A DNA stretch of 64,000 nucleotides from Nothopassalora personata (Eukaryota; Ascomycota; Dothideomycetes; Mycosphaerellales; Mycosphaerellaceae): positions 1,674,001 through 1,738,000 of the forward strand of contig CM066291.1 of the NCBI GenBank assembly GCA_033816765.1. The letters are read 5' to 3'. Position numbers and translations under genes: made by a program. A model generated the notes under the pieces. It saw nothing but the letters and a program-made list of their open reading frames with translations. It was not told the DNA's origin and searched no databases. Below, piece by piece: positions 33,000 to 44,630 of this stretch. Every line of letters starts with the position of its first letter. The first letter of the stretch is position 1.

Positions 33000-33926
33000 T
33001 AGCCTAGCGAGTAATACCCTAATCTACTTAACGCTTCTCGCTCTAGCTTACTATACTCGCTAAACGAGAAGTAGCCTAACTTACTATAGTAGCCTAGCGA
33101 GTAATACCCTAATCCGCTAGACGTACTATAGTACTCGCTACTATACTCGCTCGCTAGTCCTTAATCTTACGCTCGAGTCGGCGGTCTACGTCCTTTATAC
33201 ATTTACTAAGACTAGCTAAGGACTTATCGCTACTCGACGAGTCCTCTACTACTCCTCGTCTATATAGATTATTTAAGACTCCGCGACCTTAGTTAACCTA
33301 ATACGTAACGTTAACTAGTACTTCTCGCCTATCCTTTATGTTCTAGATACCCTTAGTATACGGTATTAATATCCTTAAGATCTCGCTCTCGTAGGCTTAA
33401 TTTACTTAGAAGAATAGGTATATTATCTTTAGTAGCCTTTATAAAGAGGAAGGGCGGTATAGTATAAGGACGTATAAGCTATAGGCCTAGCTTATCCGCG
33501 CCTTCTTAAAAGATAAGGTTATAAAGCTAGGTTATCGTATCTACTACTTTAGCTAAAGATAACTCGTAGCGAGTCTATCGTCCGGTAATTTACTACGTAC
33601 TAAGTAGCTTATACGGCTAATACTTCTATATCTTAAGGTTCCCCTTACGTTTAATAGTAAATAGTACCTTATATAGCTTAACGGATATTATTAGGCTAGG
33701 TCCCCTAGGCGGTTAAGATAGCTTTTTAGCTTTACCCTAGACTAACGAGATAGGAACACTTATACTACGAGCCTTAATAATACTAGTCCGTAGGCCCTAA
33801 GTAGCGCTCGATAACGGGTTAATTCTAGTATTACTAAGATAGGAAATATAAGTCTACTTATTACGAGCGAGTACCTTATTAGCCTAACTATAGCTACTCG
33901 CTACGAGTAATATATATAGACCGTAT
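33000..33926. other. RIP-damaged repeat debris left of C1
   Basis: No gene is recognisable. The sequence is TpA-rich with TAG/CTA bias, like the elements around it. A 27-bp block containing tagcctagcgagtaatac occurs twice, about 90 bp apart. Motifs such as actcgcta and tagcgagt recur right of C1 (45127-45780), so both flanks may be one older repeat split by C1. Confidence 0.5.
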
Positions 33927-34125
33927 TATAAGGGTAGCCTATAGCTAACCCTTATATATAATACGGCTATACCCGGCTTAGTAAGCCGTACGTAACGCGT
34001 ATACGTATACTAAGAGACGTATATAGCGTCTATAGAAGAAGGTAAGCTTTAGTTTATCTACGTTTAGAAGATCGTAGGCGTACTATATATTACGATATCC
34101 CTTTATAACCCTCGCGGTCCTTATA
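33927..34125 (+). repeat. 5' LTR of C1
   Basis: 199 bp, tataagggtagcc to cggtccttata. It contains aagctttag near 34045, complementary to the ctaaagctt that follows the LTR at about 34129-34137. Confidence 0.88.
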
Positions 34126-34162
34126 GTTCTAAAGCTTCCCCTCGTTATAATCTATATATACT

Positions 34163-35120
34163 ATAGAGCCCGATCGCAACGCGTACGACGGTAAGTTACC
34201 TACGCCCCCCCTAAGCCCTAGAGTATAGTAGTAGGCGCGTCGTATAGCCTTAGTTACGAGAAGAGAGGCCTTACGGGCTAAGATTAAAGAGTAAGAGATA
34301 TAGCGGGAGATCGAGCGGCTAGAGATCTTACGCGCTATAAGCGTACCGCCTTTAGAGCGTATAAGAGAGAGGAGAGAAGATTACCTCCCTACTATAACCC
34401 CTACCTCTATCTCTATAACTACTAACGATAATATTATAGTACGAGGCGCGGCCGTAGCGTATACGACGCGACCGCGTCTAAAAGAGCCGACGCCTTTTAG
34501 AGGGGATTCGATAAGGAAGGTAAGGGTATTCCTTCGGGAGCTCTTACTTATCTTCGCCCTCTTAGGTACTATATACGCGATAGACGAATTAAAGGTCCTA
34601 TATAGGGTTATATACCTTAGCGGAGAGGTAAGCGAGTAATAGTATACTAACTATAGCGCCGTTAACCTTATAGGGTATATATACTAGGACTTTAAGGAGT
34701 TCTATCGACACGTATACGGCAATCCTATAAATCGCGTACTTAACGTTATATTAGAGTACGAGGTTACGAAATAGAAGGATAACTAGATAGCGCGATAGTT
34801 TACGACTAAGCTAGATATTATAGAGGACTAGTTAGGTAACTACTCGGAAGCGTAACGTATACGGCACCTACTAGCGAAGCTTACGCCTCGCTTACGGTCC
34901 GCTATCGTTAGCTACTATAATATCCCTACGACTAGAGAAGACCTAGTAGTCCTAGCCTCGCGTATCGAAAGTACCGAGCGCCGAGGTAGTAGCGGAGGGC
35001 ACGACCGCGGGTAGTATATACGTCGTAAGCGTAAAGCTAAGGGCGTATATAAGCGGGCCGATCGCCTAAAGTAATAGAAGTAGAGTTAAGTACCGGGCGC
35101 CTCGGGTACGAGTTAGTAGC
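34163..35120 (+). pseudogene. gag: C1 gag, first part
   Basis: The start is ATA (34163-34165) where ATG is expected. Conserved blocks: LKEPTPFRGDSIRKVRVF, ELKVLYRVIYLSGEVSE, ASRIESTERRGSSGGHDRG. It is cut at 35120 by B2, and the remainder with the zinc knuckle resumes at 42253. Stops are mainly TAG. Confidence 0.83.
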
Positions 35121-35529
35121 TATTATTGTCTCGTTCTAGGGCTAGTCTTAAAAGAGAGATAAGTTAAGTCACGTAACGGTATTATTCTTTAGAGAGGCTA
35201 AAGCAAGCTAAGCGAAGATAAATGATAGGAATAAGAGTTGTATTCCAATTAGTGCGATAGTAACATGAGTTGAACGCACTAGAACCATAAGGGTTTCTAG
35301 CGTTCCTAAATACAAAGGAGATAGAGCGTTTGCTCTCCGTGCTCTCTATGCTCTCTATGCTCTCTCGAGATTACCGAGATTAACGAGATTAAGGAGATTA
35401 CTTTAGTTACTCTCTCGGTTCCTTAGTTTTATTCCTACGGGTGAGAGAGCACTTCTCGGGCAGAAGCGCCTACCAATTGTAGAGGTCTAATTAGTTAGCT
35501 TCCTTTAGCCCCAGATTAGAACCGTAACA
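35121..35529 (-). repeat. 3' LTR of B2
   Basis: 409 bp, tattattgtctcg to gaaccgtaaca, partner of 41839-42247. It contains the short repeats gctctctatgctctctatgctctc. Confidence 0.92.
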
Positions 35530-35589
35530 CTACCAATTATAGAGGTCTAATTAGTTAGCTTCTTTCAGCCCTAGATTAGAACCGTAACA
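35530..35589 (-). repeat. 60-bp duplication of the LTR edge, inside B2
   Basis: The outermost 60 bp of U3 (ctaccaattatagaggtc to gaaccgtaaca) are repeated next to the 3' LTR on its inner side, between the polypurine tract and the LTR. The 5' LTR lacks this, which suggests a slip during plus-strand priming. Confidence 0.85.
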
Positions 35590-35664
35590 CTATCCCCCTT
35601 TTAGCCTAGCTCTGTCCCAGAGCTTCATAAGTCATGTTGTACTTCCTTTTCGTGTCTCGTAACG

Positions 35665-36228
35665 ATGTCTTCTTCCTCCCAATCTAAATCTACCGCTCGC
35701 CGTAAGAAGAAAGCCTAGTAGATTTTTTGTGACGGCGATACCGCGATGCGTCCGTATGATTCTTGTTAAAAGGAGGGCCGTGTGTGCAAGGTACACATCT
35801 TATCTAGTCGCTGTTCCGAGTGCTAGTAGCGGAATCTAAAGAGTTGCAATACGAGGGTAACCGAGGGCGAGTGGAAGCGCTTATCGCTTTAGCGGAAGAA
35901 ATTGTTATAGGAACTAGATACCGCGAAGAGGATTCTTAGTGAAAGGTAGGATGCCTTAATAGAAGCGTATACAAAGGAAATGCGCCTTCGTAAGCAATTA
36001 GATGCGGTTAATTAGAAGGTTACGGAGGGTCGTTCGTTAGAAGATCGGTTGTTACTAGACGAGGATCTAGGGGCGCAGGAGTACGCTATAGTAGACGCGG
36101 ATCCTAGTGCTCCTAATCTGTCCTTGTCTCCTTAGACCTAGAGTACTATCGAAGGTCTTCCGGACGACTTCTAGCTTTCTCCTTCTAGCGAGACGGTGCC
36201 GTCGGTAGCTTAGCCGTCTCCTTCGTAA
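35665..36228 (+). pseudogene. Antisense Cys-rich/coiled-coil accessory ORF of B2
   Basis: From ATG 35665-35667 to TAA 36226-36228, 187 codons on the strand opposite pol. It starts MSSSSQSKSTARRKKKA, then a Cys-rich block (CDGDTAMRPYDSC, EGRVCKVHILSSRCSEC, LKSCNTRVTEGEWKRL), a coiled coil (KKLL, ELDTAKRILSERWDALIEAY, RLRKQLDAVN) and an acidic/Pro/Ser tail (ADPSAPNLSLSP). Internal breaks are mostly TAG. Cys positions and the sequence LRKQLDA match B1, so the protein was under selection before RIP. No intron is needed. The function is unknown. Confidence 0.78.
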
Positions 36229-36268
36229 GGGTATTTATTTATAAGTTATGTCCCTGTTCTTATCAATC

Positions 36269-36342
36269 GGCTAGGTAGCTCAGTAGTAGAGCGTAAGCTA
36301 TCTACACTCTTAAGGTCGTAGGTTCGATTCCTACTCTAGTCG
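36269..36342 (+). tRNA. tRNA-like sequence inside B2 (damaged anticodon arm)
   Basis: The acceptor arms GGCTAGG and TCTAGTC pair fully (with two G:U pairs). TA is followed by a D arm (GCTC/GAGC, loop AGTAGTA), and a perfect T arm (GTAGG/CCTAC, loop TTCGATT) carries the B-box-like GGTTCGATTCC. The 24 nt between them do not fold into a normal anticodon arm. CTCTTAA suggests a former Lys-CTT loop, but its 3' stem is missing. It lies just after the antisense ORF and is absent from B1. Probably a pseudo-tRNA; transcription by Pol III remains possible. Confidence 0.55.
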
Positions 36343-36369
36343 TCCGTTTACTCAAAAGTTACTATGTCT

Positions 36370-39300
36370 TATAGTATAGTTACTTCTAAGCAAGCGCCGT
36401 TTTAATACTCCCGAATCTTCTACTAACAGTTTCGTAGGTTTTCTTTTAGTTCCTAGGTATTTTCTAATTCGTCGTATCCCTTCCATTTAATAAGGTATCG
36501 CTAACCCTTTTTATCTAGGATTTTTTCGACTTCAAATTCGTTTTCTGCTTCCGGCTCGAAATGGAAGCTCTCTTAGTAAGGTGTTCTAGCGTCTACGGGT
36601 TCTAGCTTAGAGATATGGAAGACTAGGTGGATTTTTACGTTAGGTGGTAGTCGTAGTCGATAGTTAACTGGTCCTACGACTTTATCGATTAAAAATGGTC
36701 CGACCTTAACGTAATCTAGTTTCTTAGTCTATCTTCTTGTTCTTAAGTTTTTTGTAAGGAGATAGACCTTATCCCCCTTTTTTAGTAGAGGTGCCATTTT
36801 TCTCGTGTCCTGCCGTTATTAAGACAGTTTTCGTTATGCATCTTCGATCGCCTTACGTGTTTCTTTATGCACTTCCTTAAGAGTATCCGTCGTCACGATT
36901 GCTCTTTCGGCTTATAGGTAGGATCCAGGTGTTCTAAATAGGTTAGGATCTTTACTAAAGTTCGCATAAAATGGTATCGTTGAAGTTGTCTCTAATTTGT
37001 GGTTATTCAGTGCAATCTGCGCTATTAGCAGTAATGAGACCTAGTTGTCTTATATATAATTGATGTAGTATCGTAGGTATTGTTCTAGCGTTTAATTCAT
37101 CCTTTTGGTTTGTCCGTCTATTTCCGGATGATATGCTATTAACAGCTTATGTTTAATTCCGATCGTTCCTATAAGCGTCTTCTAGTAGTTTAATATAAAT
37201 AGCTTATCTCTATCCGTTATAAACGCTTAAGGGAATCCGTGGTATCGGATAAGTCTATCTAGTACGAGGTATCCGAGCTACTCTACATTGTACGTTTCTA
37301 ATGTAGGAATGAAGTGTGCGTATTTCGTAAGTCTATTAACTATAACTAGTATTATGTCGTATAGTTGTTTCGTAACTTAATCTCTTAACGGTAGGAGTTT
37401 CGTAATAAAGTCTATTATAACTTCGTCCTATGGTTTCGTCGGTAGTGTCCTAAACTGTAGGTGACCGTATTTTGCATGTCTCGCAGCCTTGTTTCGTTAG
37501 TAGTGTACGCATTGTTTAATGTAGCGTGATACCTTAAGTCTCATTTATAGGAATAAGAAGCTACGCTATATTAGGTCCATTGTTTTTAAAGTTCTAGGGT
37601 GTCCATAAGTTAGTCCGTCGTAATGTTGTCGTATACATTCTTCTTCTCGATCCTTAGGTACTTAGTATTTTCCTTGCGATATAGGGAATTGTTCGTCCCT
37701 ATCGCCTAATATCCGTACGATGTTGTTAAATTCTCTTTTGTTAGTACTAAGACTTCCGTCGGGGTTCGTCTTTAATATCTTATGTTGCACTAGTTCTTTT
37801 TCTTCTATATAGTCGCTTCTTCGGCTTAGCGCATCGGCGCGGCCATTCTCTCGTCCTAGAGTATATTTGATTTCGAACTTATACTGTCCTAGTAGCTCCG
37901 ACTAGCGGGCTTGCCTTCGGGTAAGTTCTTTCGTCGTCGTAAAGTACGTAAGATTCTTATAGTTAGAAAGAATCGTTAACTTCGGTAGGCCCTCGACATA
38001 TACTCTCTAATGTTATATAGTAGCAACAATAGCTAGGAGCTCTTTATTATGGATGTCGTAGTTCTGTTCCGCTATAGTCATTTTCCGGGAGTAATAGGCT
38101 ACTAGGTGTCTCTACCCATTATGTGTCTATGTTAAACACGCGCCTATTGCTATATTAGACGCATCGGTCTCGATGTGGACTTCCTTACTACTATCGAATA
38201 GTCGAAGCGTAGGGGCTAAAGCGCATTGTTCCTTAAGTTTCTTGAATGCTTTAATCTGTTCTTTTCCCCATTTCTAAGTAACGTCCTTTCTTATAAGCAT
38301 CGTTATTAGTGCTGCTATTTTCGCGTAGTCCTTAATGAATTTCCGGTTGTAGTTCGCTAGTCCAAGGAATGATTATACGTCCTTAACTGTTTTTAGTTCT
38401 AGCCATTCTCTAATTAACTGTGTCTTCGTAGGGTCGATCGTTATCCCTGTAGTGCTAATAATAAAGCCTAAGAATTTAACTTCTTTCTTATGGAATTCGT
38501 ATTTCTCGGGTGCCGTCTTGAATCCTAATTGCGTGAGTCGTTCGAAGACGTCCTAGACTTGTCTTATATGTTCCTATAGGGATCCTTTCGTATAGACTAG
38601 TATGTCGTCTATGTAGGCGATAACGCATACGTCGAGTAGGTCTCTAAGTGTTTTGTTAATAAGGTCCTAGCAGGATGCGGGTGCGTTAGTTAATCCTATT
38701 AGCATAACTAAGAATTCGTAGAGTCCGTATCTTATTCTAAAAGCGGTTTTCCATTCTTCTCCTTCTACCATTCGTATAGTATAGAAGGCATCTCGTAGGT
38801 CAATCTTCGTGTACTAGTCTAATCCGGTTAATCTATCCTATGCTTCTTCGATGTTAGGTAGCGGGTATCGGTTCTTAATCGTGATCTCGTTTAACTTCCT
38901 ATAGTCTTGTACGAGTCGTAACTTCCCGTTTGCTTTTAGAACGAACATGTATAGAGTTCCTACACTTAAGGTGGATCTTCTTATCTATCCTTTAGCTAGC
39001 TTCTCCTTCAGCTATTCTCGTAGGGTCTGTAGCTCTTTCTTAGACATTTAATATAGGGGTCCCTATAGAGGCTCTTTCCCTAGCTAAATGTTAATCTTAT
39101 GATCCTATAGGCGGTACTTAGGTAAGGCGGTTTTACCTCTCTCCTCTTTAAAGAGTCGCGACTACTTGCGATACTCCTTAGGAATACTTAACTCTAAGAT
39201 GTTAGTATCCTTCGATAGTACATTACTTCTATTACTACTAGTAACTTCGTAACCCGGCGGCCCTACGCTAGTGTCTATCCCGGTCGAAGGTGGTTCTTTT

Positions 39301-39790
39301 ATCCTTCTATTCGGCGTAAGCTGTATCTCGTTTAGCTGTTTCCTTGCCTTATCTACTAGTGAACGCTACTACTGCGTAGGCTAAATGTCGACAACGTAAT
39401 CGCATTCCCTAAATGTAAGTACTCCTCTTCTCTAGTCGATTACTAGATTGTGCTTTCTTAACTAAGGCATACCTAATACTATGTTATAACTAGCTATATT
39501 AGTAACATCTAAGGTAATATTCTCGTAGTGCTGTTAGATAGCTAGTAGCAATAGTATCGTCTCCTATTCTACGCTAGGTAACGATAATCCGTTTACCGCG
39601 ATTAACTCGTAACCCCATTTCTTCTTTAGGGTAGCTAACCCGTTTCTTCTTATGAAAGACTCGGAAATAAAATTCCCCGCTACTCCTAAGTCAATTATAA
39701 CACTAGTCTTATATCCGTTAACGATTGCTTATGTCTAGAAAACTGTGTTTAATGTCGATGCATAAGCCTAAGTATTGCATAACTCCCTCC
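36370..39790 (-). pseudogene. pol: B2 pol: protease, RT, RNase H, integrase, chromodomain
   Basis: Minus strand, from right to left. Protease (about 39470-39770). RT (about 38330-39010) with an intact YIDDILVYT at 38594-38620. RNase H (about 37830-38280). Integrase (zinc region about 37480-37650, catalytic blocks about 37080-37460 including TDGQTKRMN-type sequence). Chromodomain (about 36430-36560). Breaks are mostly TAG. It matches B1 closely and lacks the A1-type interruption, so it defines B1's original frame. Confidence 0.87.
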
Positions 39791-39799
39791 GGTCGCTTA

Positions 39800-41821
39800 T
39801 TCCTAGGGAGCTAATCCTTTTCCCGAATAGTATGTAGTTCGCTATGCTTTGTACCTAGAGACTTCGGCTAGAACCTATAGCCCGTTACCCTATGTCTACA
39901 CTTATAGTCTATTACGTTCCTAGATCTTCTGCGTTTCTAAGTAGAGTACGCGTACGTGTTACACTATGTTACGTAATTCATTCGATATAAATGTTCCTAA
40001 CGGTGTAAGATATCCGGTTCCTGTTATTCGGCTTCCTATCGGTAGTCGTTCTATAACGGTAGTTGCTAGATTCTCGGTTGTTTCCATAAGTGGGTATCCC
40101 TAGGCTATGCCTCGTAGGGTGTCGAGTGTCTTATTAAACTTAATAGAATGTAGCTTCCTTCGTCTACCTATCTTAGGTAGGAATTCTTCGTGCCTTCTTT
40201 ATAGGTAGATAATTATGTCGTATAGTTTCTTAGGTGCATCTACTATAAAGGTAAGTTGTTCGTTGTCGTCGTTAGTGTCGCTCTCTTCTCCTTCGGAGGA
40301 ATCTTCTTCACTTAATTCTTCCGGATCCTATTCTTCCTCGATAGTATCTAGCCCGGTAGTTTCTTAACTTTCTTCCTATGGTTCTAGTGACTATAATCCG
40401 TTCTATCCTAGGTCCTGATTTTCTTTATCGCTTCTATCTTCGTTAAAGTAGGATTCATCGATGTCTACTTCTCTAAGCGTAGCGTTTTGCCTATACGTCG
40501 CTCCTAGGGTTCCTCGTGGTTGCTAAGGCTAATACCCTACGCCTAATTTCGCGGCGTAGTGGATTTGACACGAGTCTTAGTAACAGAATCGCTAATGAAG
40601 GCTTCTATAACCATTTCGAGACTCGGATTCGGTCTCGTAGTCGACTCTTCGTGTTATTATGTTAAACTGTCGTGGTTGGTTCTTCGCATTAAATGGAATG
40701 ACTACTATTTGCTGTCTATAGTATCCTCCTCGTCCTTCTAAGGGGTCTAGGAGAGGCGTCGTGCTTCTATTATTAGCTCTTTCCTCCACTCTCCGAGTAT
40801 AGTCGGTATCTCCTCGAGATCCAACGCTACTCTTAGATTTACTAGTTCGGGGTTGCATTATATTAAATTGCTCGCGGCGTACTATATTCTTACCGCGGTA
40901 ATCTCGCGCTATGTAACCTTCCTTACTATAGGCATAGCATGTGAGTTTTCCTTTTCCTTTAAAGGGCTTCTTTCCGTAGCCCCTACTCTTATCGATCTTC
41001 CGTCCTCGTTGGGTAACGTCTAGTTCTATTGGCTGTAGTCTATAGTAGGGTTGGCTTTGTCGTAAGAATTCTCCCTTCGTAACGTATCCTCCTAAGGGTC
41101 TACGGTCCGGAGCGTATCCTACTATTCCTCCTACTTTAGAGTCGTATCTCTTCTCCTAGTGTCGTTCCTAGAGCTAGTTATCGATATTAATCGACGCCTT
41201 TATTAGCTCTTCGAGGTTAGTGATCCGTCCCCCGTGTCTTATTAACTCGTCCTTAACGGAGTCTTTAAGTCCACGTCGGAACATAGTTATTAACGCCGTC
41301 TAGTCCTATCCGGTAATTTATCCGTATTCTTCGAATTTGGCTGCATACTCTAAAGTAGACGTCTTCTGCTTTGGGTGTTAAATGATTCGTATAGCCTATT
41401 AGACTTCGTTCGAGGTTCTAAAGATTGATTTCATCTTATCTTTAAAGAGAGTGTAGCTTCTAAACATTCCAGTGGGGTCCAATCGTCCTATACCTTTAAG
41501 GTATTCCTTAAGGTAAGGTTTGATCTAGTTCTGCGCACTTCCGCGAAGGTACGTAATAGCGAAGATAGTTCTTTTATCGGCATCGACTAGGTTGAACATA
41601 AGATACATATCCATCTAATTGATCTAGTCGTCGAACTTAGCCCTGTCTCTATAGAAAAGGTCTGGCTTAGTAGCCTTAACGTCGTTCCTCCTTAGAGTAG
41701 GCTCGTCATCGTTATTAGACTTATCGTCCTTCGTGGTGGTCTATTGTAGTAGCGCACGGCGGATACTTCCTACTTCGCTAGGGGCGGGTGTTCCCCTACT
41801 AGCTGCTTAAGTAGCGCTCAT
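39800..41821 (-). pseudogene. gag: B2 gag with CCHC knuckle
   Basis: Intact ATG at 41821-41819. Capsid-like region, then a knuckle near 40895-40945 (LTCYAYSKEGYIARDYRG) with several Cys/His changed to Tyr. A basic linker from MQPRTSKSKSSVGSRGD runs without stops for 88 codons (40858-40592), then an acidic segment. TAG breaks elsewhere. It corresponds position for position to B1 gag. Confidence 0.83.
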
Positions 41822-41838
41822 CCTAAGGGCGTTTAAAG

Positions 41839-42247
41839 TGTTATTGTCTCGTTCTAGGGCTAGTCTTAAAAGAGAGATAAGTTAAGTCACGTAGCGGTAT
41901 TATTCTTTAGAGAGGCTAAAGCAAGCTAAGCGAAGATGAATAATAGAAATAAGAGTTGTATTCCAATCAGTGAGATAGTAACATAAGTTAAACGTACTAG
42001 AACTATAAGGGTTTCTAGCGTTCCTAAATACAAAGGAGATAGAGCGTTTGCTCTCCGTACTCTCTATGCTCTCTATGCTCTCTCGAGATCACCGAGATTA
42101 ACGAGATTAAGGAGATCACTTTAGTTGCTCTCTCGGTTCCTTGGTTTTATTCCTGCGGGTAAGAGAGCACTTCTCGGGCAGAAGCGCCTACCAATTGTGG
42201 AGGTCTAATTAGTTAGCTTCTTTCAGCCCTAGATCAGAACCGTAACA
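41839..42247 (-). repeat. 5' LTR of B2
   Basis: 409 bp, tgttattgtctcg to gaaccgtaaca. Gag starts just inside it after a short leader containing the complement of gcgtttaaa. Confidence 0.92.
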
Positions 42248-42252
42248 GTAGC

Positions 42253-42480
42253 GAGACGCCGGTAGCTCGTCTTTAACTAGCTAGAAGTCGAAAGTAGAGT
42301 ACTACGGCTACGGTAGGAAGGGTTACTATAAGACGGAGTACCAAACTAGACACCTATAGAAAGACCGTAATACGTAAGCGGTTCGTAGGTTAGAAACTGT
42401 CGAGGCTTTAACTAAGAAGGGTAAATAGAGAAAAGGTAGAGGACTAGGTAAGGGTCGCTCCTAAGTCCGAGTTTCTATAT
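42253..42480 (+). pseudogene. gag: C1 gag, second part (zinc knuckle)
   Basis: Resumes after B2. The knuckle near 42295-42345 reads YYGYGRKGYYKTEYQTRH, a CCHC motif with Cys and His changed to Tyr by TGC-to-TAC and CAC-to-TAC. The sequence parallels A1 and C3 but has a single copy of the unit that is duplicated in family A. Confidence 0.8.
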
Positions 42481-42489
42481 AGACCCCTT

Positions 42490-44470
42490 AAGGTAAGTCG
42501 ATACGAGTCTAGCGCGTTACTTACGAGGCGCCGTCGAGACGCGTAAGGGCTTTCGCGAGGCTACGTTTCTTCTAGATAATAGTATAGATTTAAGCTTAGT
42601 ATCGTAAGAGTATATACTCCGATACTAGATATAGCCTATTAGTAGTATAAAGCTTCTAAATCTAGAGTCGTACGCGTAGGATTAGGGGCATTACTACGGC
42701 GCCTATACGGTTCGCGTATAACTAGCTAACGATATAGGAGTAGAGCGCGTAAGCGACGCTATCTACTATATAGCGCCTATAGGTAGGCCGTTAGTTATCT
42801 TAGGTAGACCCTAGCGGTATCGCAATCGGATTATAAAGGCCGATAAGGATAACTAGTAGTACTACGGTATAGAGACGCCTACGATTTAGTAGCGTAATAT
42901 AAGCGAGTTCCTTAAGGATCTCGAGAGCTTAAAGTAGGTTTATACGATTAGTATTCGGGTTATTACTATAGTAGTATCCGAAGGAGAGGGTCCCTCGTAG
43001 CCTAAAGAATTTATAGACTTCTAAGATATATACGTACCTAATAAGTAGGCAAAGCGTAAGATGCCTAACGGGGTTAAGTATGCGATTAATCTCGTTAAAG
43101 GAAAGAAACCCCCTTTTAAGCCGCTATACTACTAGTCCTTAACTAAGCTAGAGGCCTTAAAGGAGTACCTTACGTAAGTAATAGAGAAGGGGTAGATTAG
43201 GCAATCCGTAAGCGAGGCGGGTACGCCTATCCTATTCGTACTAAAGAAGAACGGTACTCTTAGGCTCTATATAGATTATAGAGGCCTAAATAAGATTATA
43301 GTAAAGAACTAATACCTACTACCCCTAATTAGTAAGACCTTAGATAGGCTATAGGGTATAAGGCTCTTTACTATAATCGACCTATAGGATACCTACTACC
43401 GTATTCCTATTAAGCGAGGAGACGAGTAGAAGACTATATTTTGTACGTAATACGGTTACTACGAGTACTTAGGTATACCTTTTAGGGTAACTAATATACT
43501 AGCTACCTTTTAGGAGTATATTAATAAGGCCCTTACTAGGTTAGTAGATAATATCTACGTAGTCTACCTAGATAATATTGTTATCTATAGCGTAATACGT
43601 AAGGAGTATATACGAGCCGTACGCGCGGTACTAGAGAGGCTACGAAAGTTCGCCCTATTTACAAACCTAAAGAAGTATAGCTTCTTCTAGGAGAGTACCG
43701 AGTTCCTAGGGTTTATTGTAAGCGTCGTAGGCGTATTAATAGATAGGATTAGGGTAGCCGTAATCGAGGAATAGCCTACGTCTACGAGTTTTAATAAGGT
43801 TTAATCCTTCCTAGGATTCTATAACTTCTATAGGCGCTTTATCGAAGGGTACTTAAGGATTACGAAGCTATTAATAGACCTACTAAAGGGATATAAGAAT
43901 AGTAAGAAGTAAGGGCCCCTTATATAGTTCGCTTATAAGGAGTAAGCGTTTTAACGGCTAAAAGCTAGATTCCTCGGAGTACCTATCCTAAGGTACTTTA
44001 ACCCTTCGTTATATACGAGGGTTAAAACGGATGCCTTAGATTTTGCAATTACGGGCATTATCTCTTAGCTATTTAGTACTAAGTAGTACCCTATTACCTT
44101 CTATTCTCGTAAGATAGTACCTACTAAGTATAATTATAAGACCTATAACTAGGAGCTACTAGTAGTAGTAGAGGCATTTAAGTATTAGCGACCGTACCTC
44201 GAAGGCGTATCGTATACGGTTTAGGTACTAGTCGAGTACGTAAACTTATAGGGTTTTATAATAGTAAAGTAGCTAAATAGGAAGTAAGCTCGATAGACGA
44301 CGTTTCTATAATCTTTTAACTTCGTAGTAGAGTATAGGCCGGGGAAGAGTAACCTAGCCGATATACTATCGCGACGTAGTAACTATATATACGTAGCATA
44401 GTAGACGTTAAACTTACTTCCTACGCTATAAAGTTAGCTATCTTTCTAGAAAGAATCCCTATTAAGAGAG
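42490..44470 (+). pseudogene. pol: C1 pol: protease, RT, RNase H (integrase deleted)
   Basis: Protease about 42540-42830 (VILGRP context). RT about 43080-43880 with YLDNIVIYS at about 43565-43592 (Asp to Asn). RNase H about 43970-44400. After about 44520 the sequence joins directly to the pre-LTR segment gaatctacgagaagtagatag, which in C2 lies about 3.1 kb away. Dense TAG stops. Confidence 0.83.
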
Positions 44471-44630
44471 AACGAGCCTATAGTAAGGCTCGTAACCGCT
44501 ACCTACGAGAAGATATAGGATAAGGCCGGGTTATATAGTAATAGAATCTACGAGAAGTAGATAGACTACTTATATAGAAACCTCCTAAAGCTACGAGCTA
44601 AGGGTAGCTCGTCCTAGAAGGGGAGGTAGT

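Larger units (their letters stand above)
35121..42247 (-). mobile_element. Gypsy chromovirus B2, full length, nested in C1 gag
   Basis: 7,127 bp on the minus strand, with 409-bp LTRs (35121-35529 and 41839-42247) and target duplication gtagc (35116-35120 and 42248-42252). Same layout as B1, but the LTR U3 belongs to another subfamily (starts TGTTACGGTTCTAATC). Less RIP-damaged than B1: the gag ATG and RT YIDD are intact. It additionally holds a tRNA-like sequence and a 60-bp repeat of the LTR edge. Confidence 0.94.
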
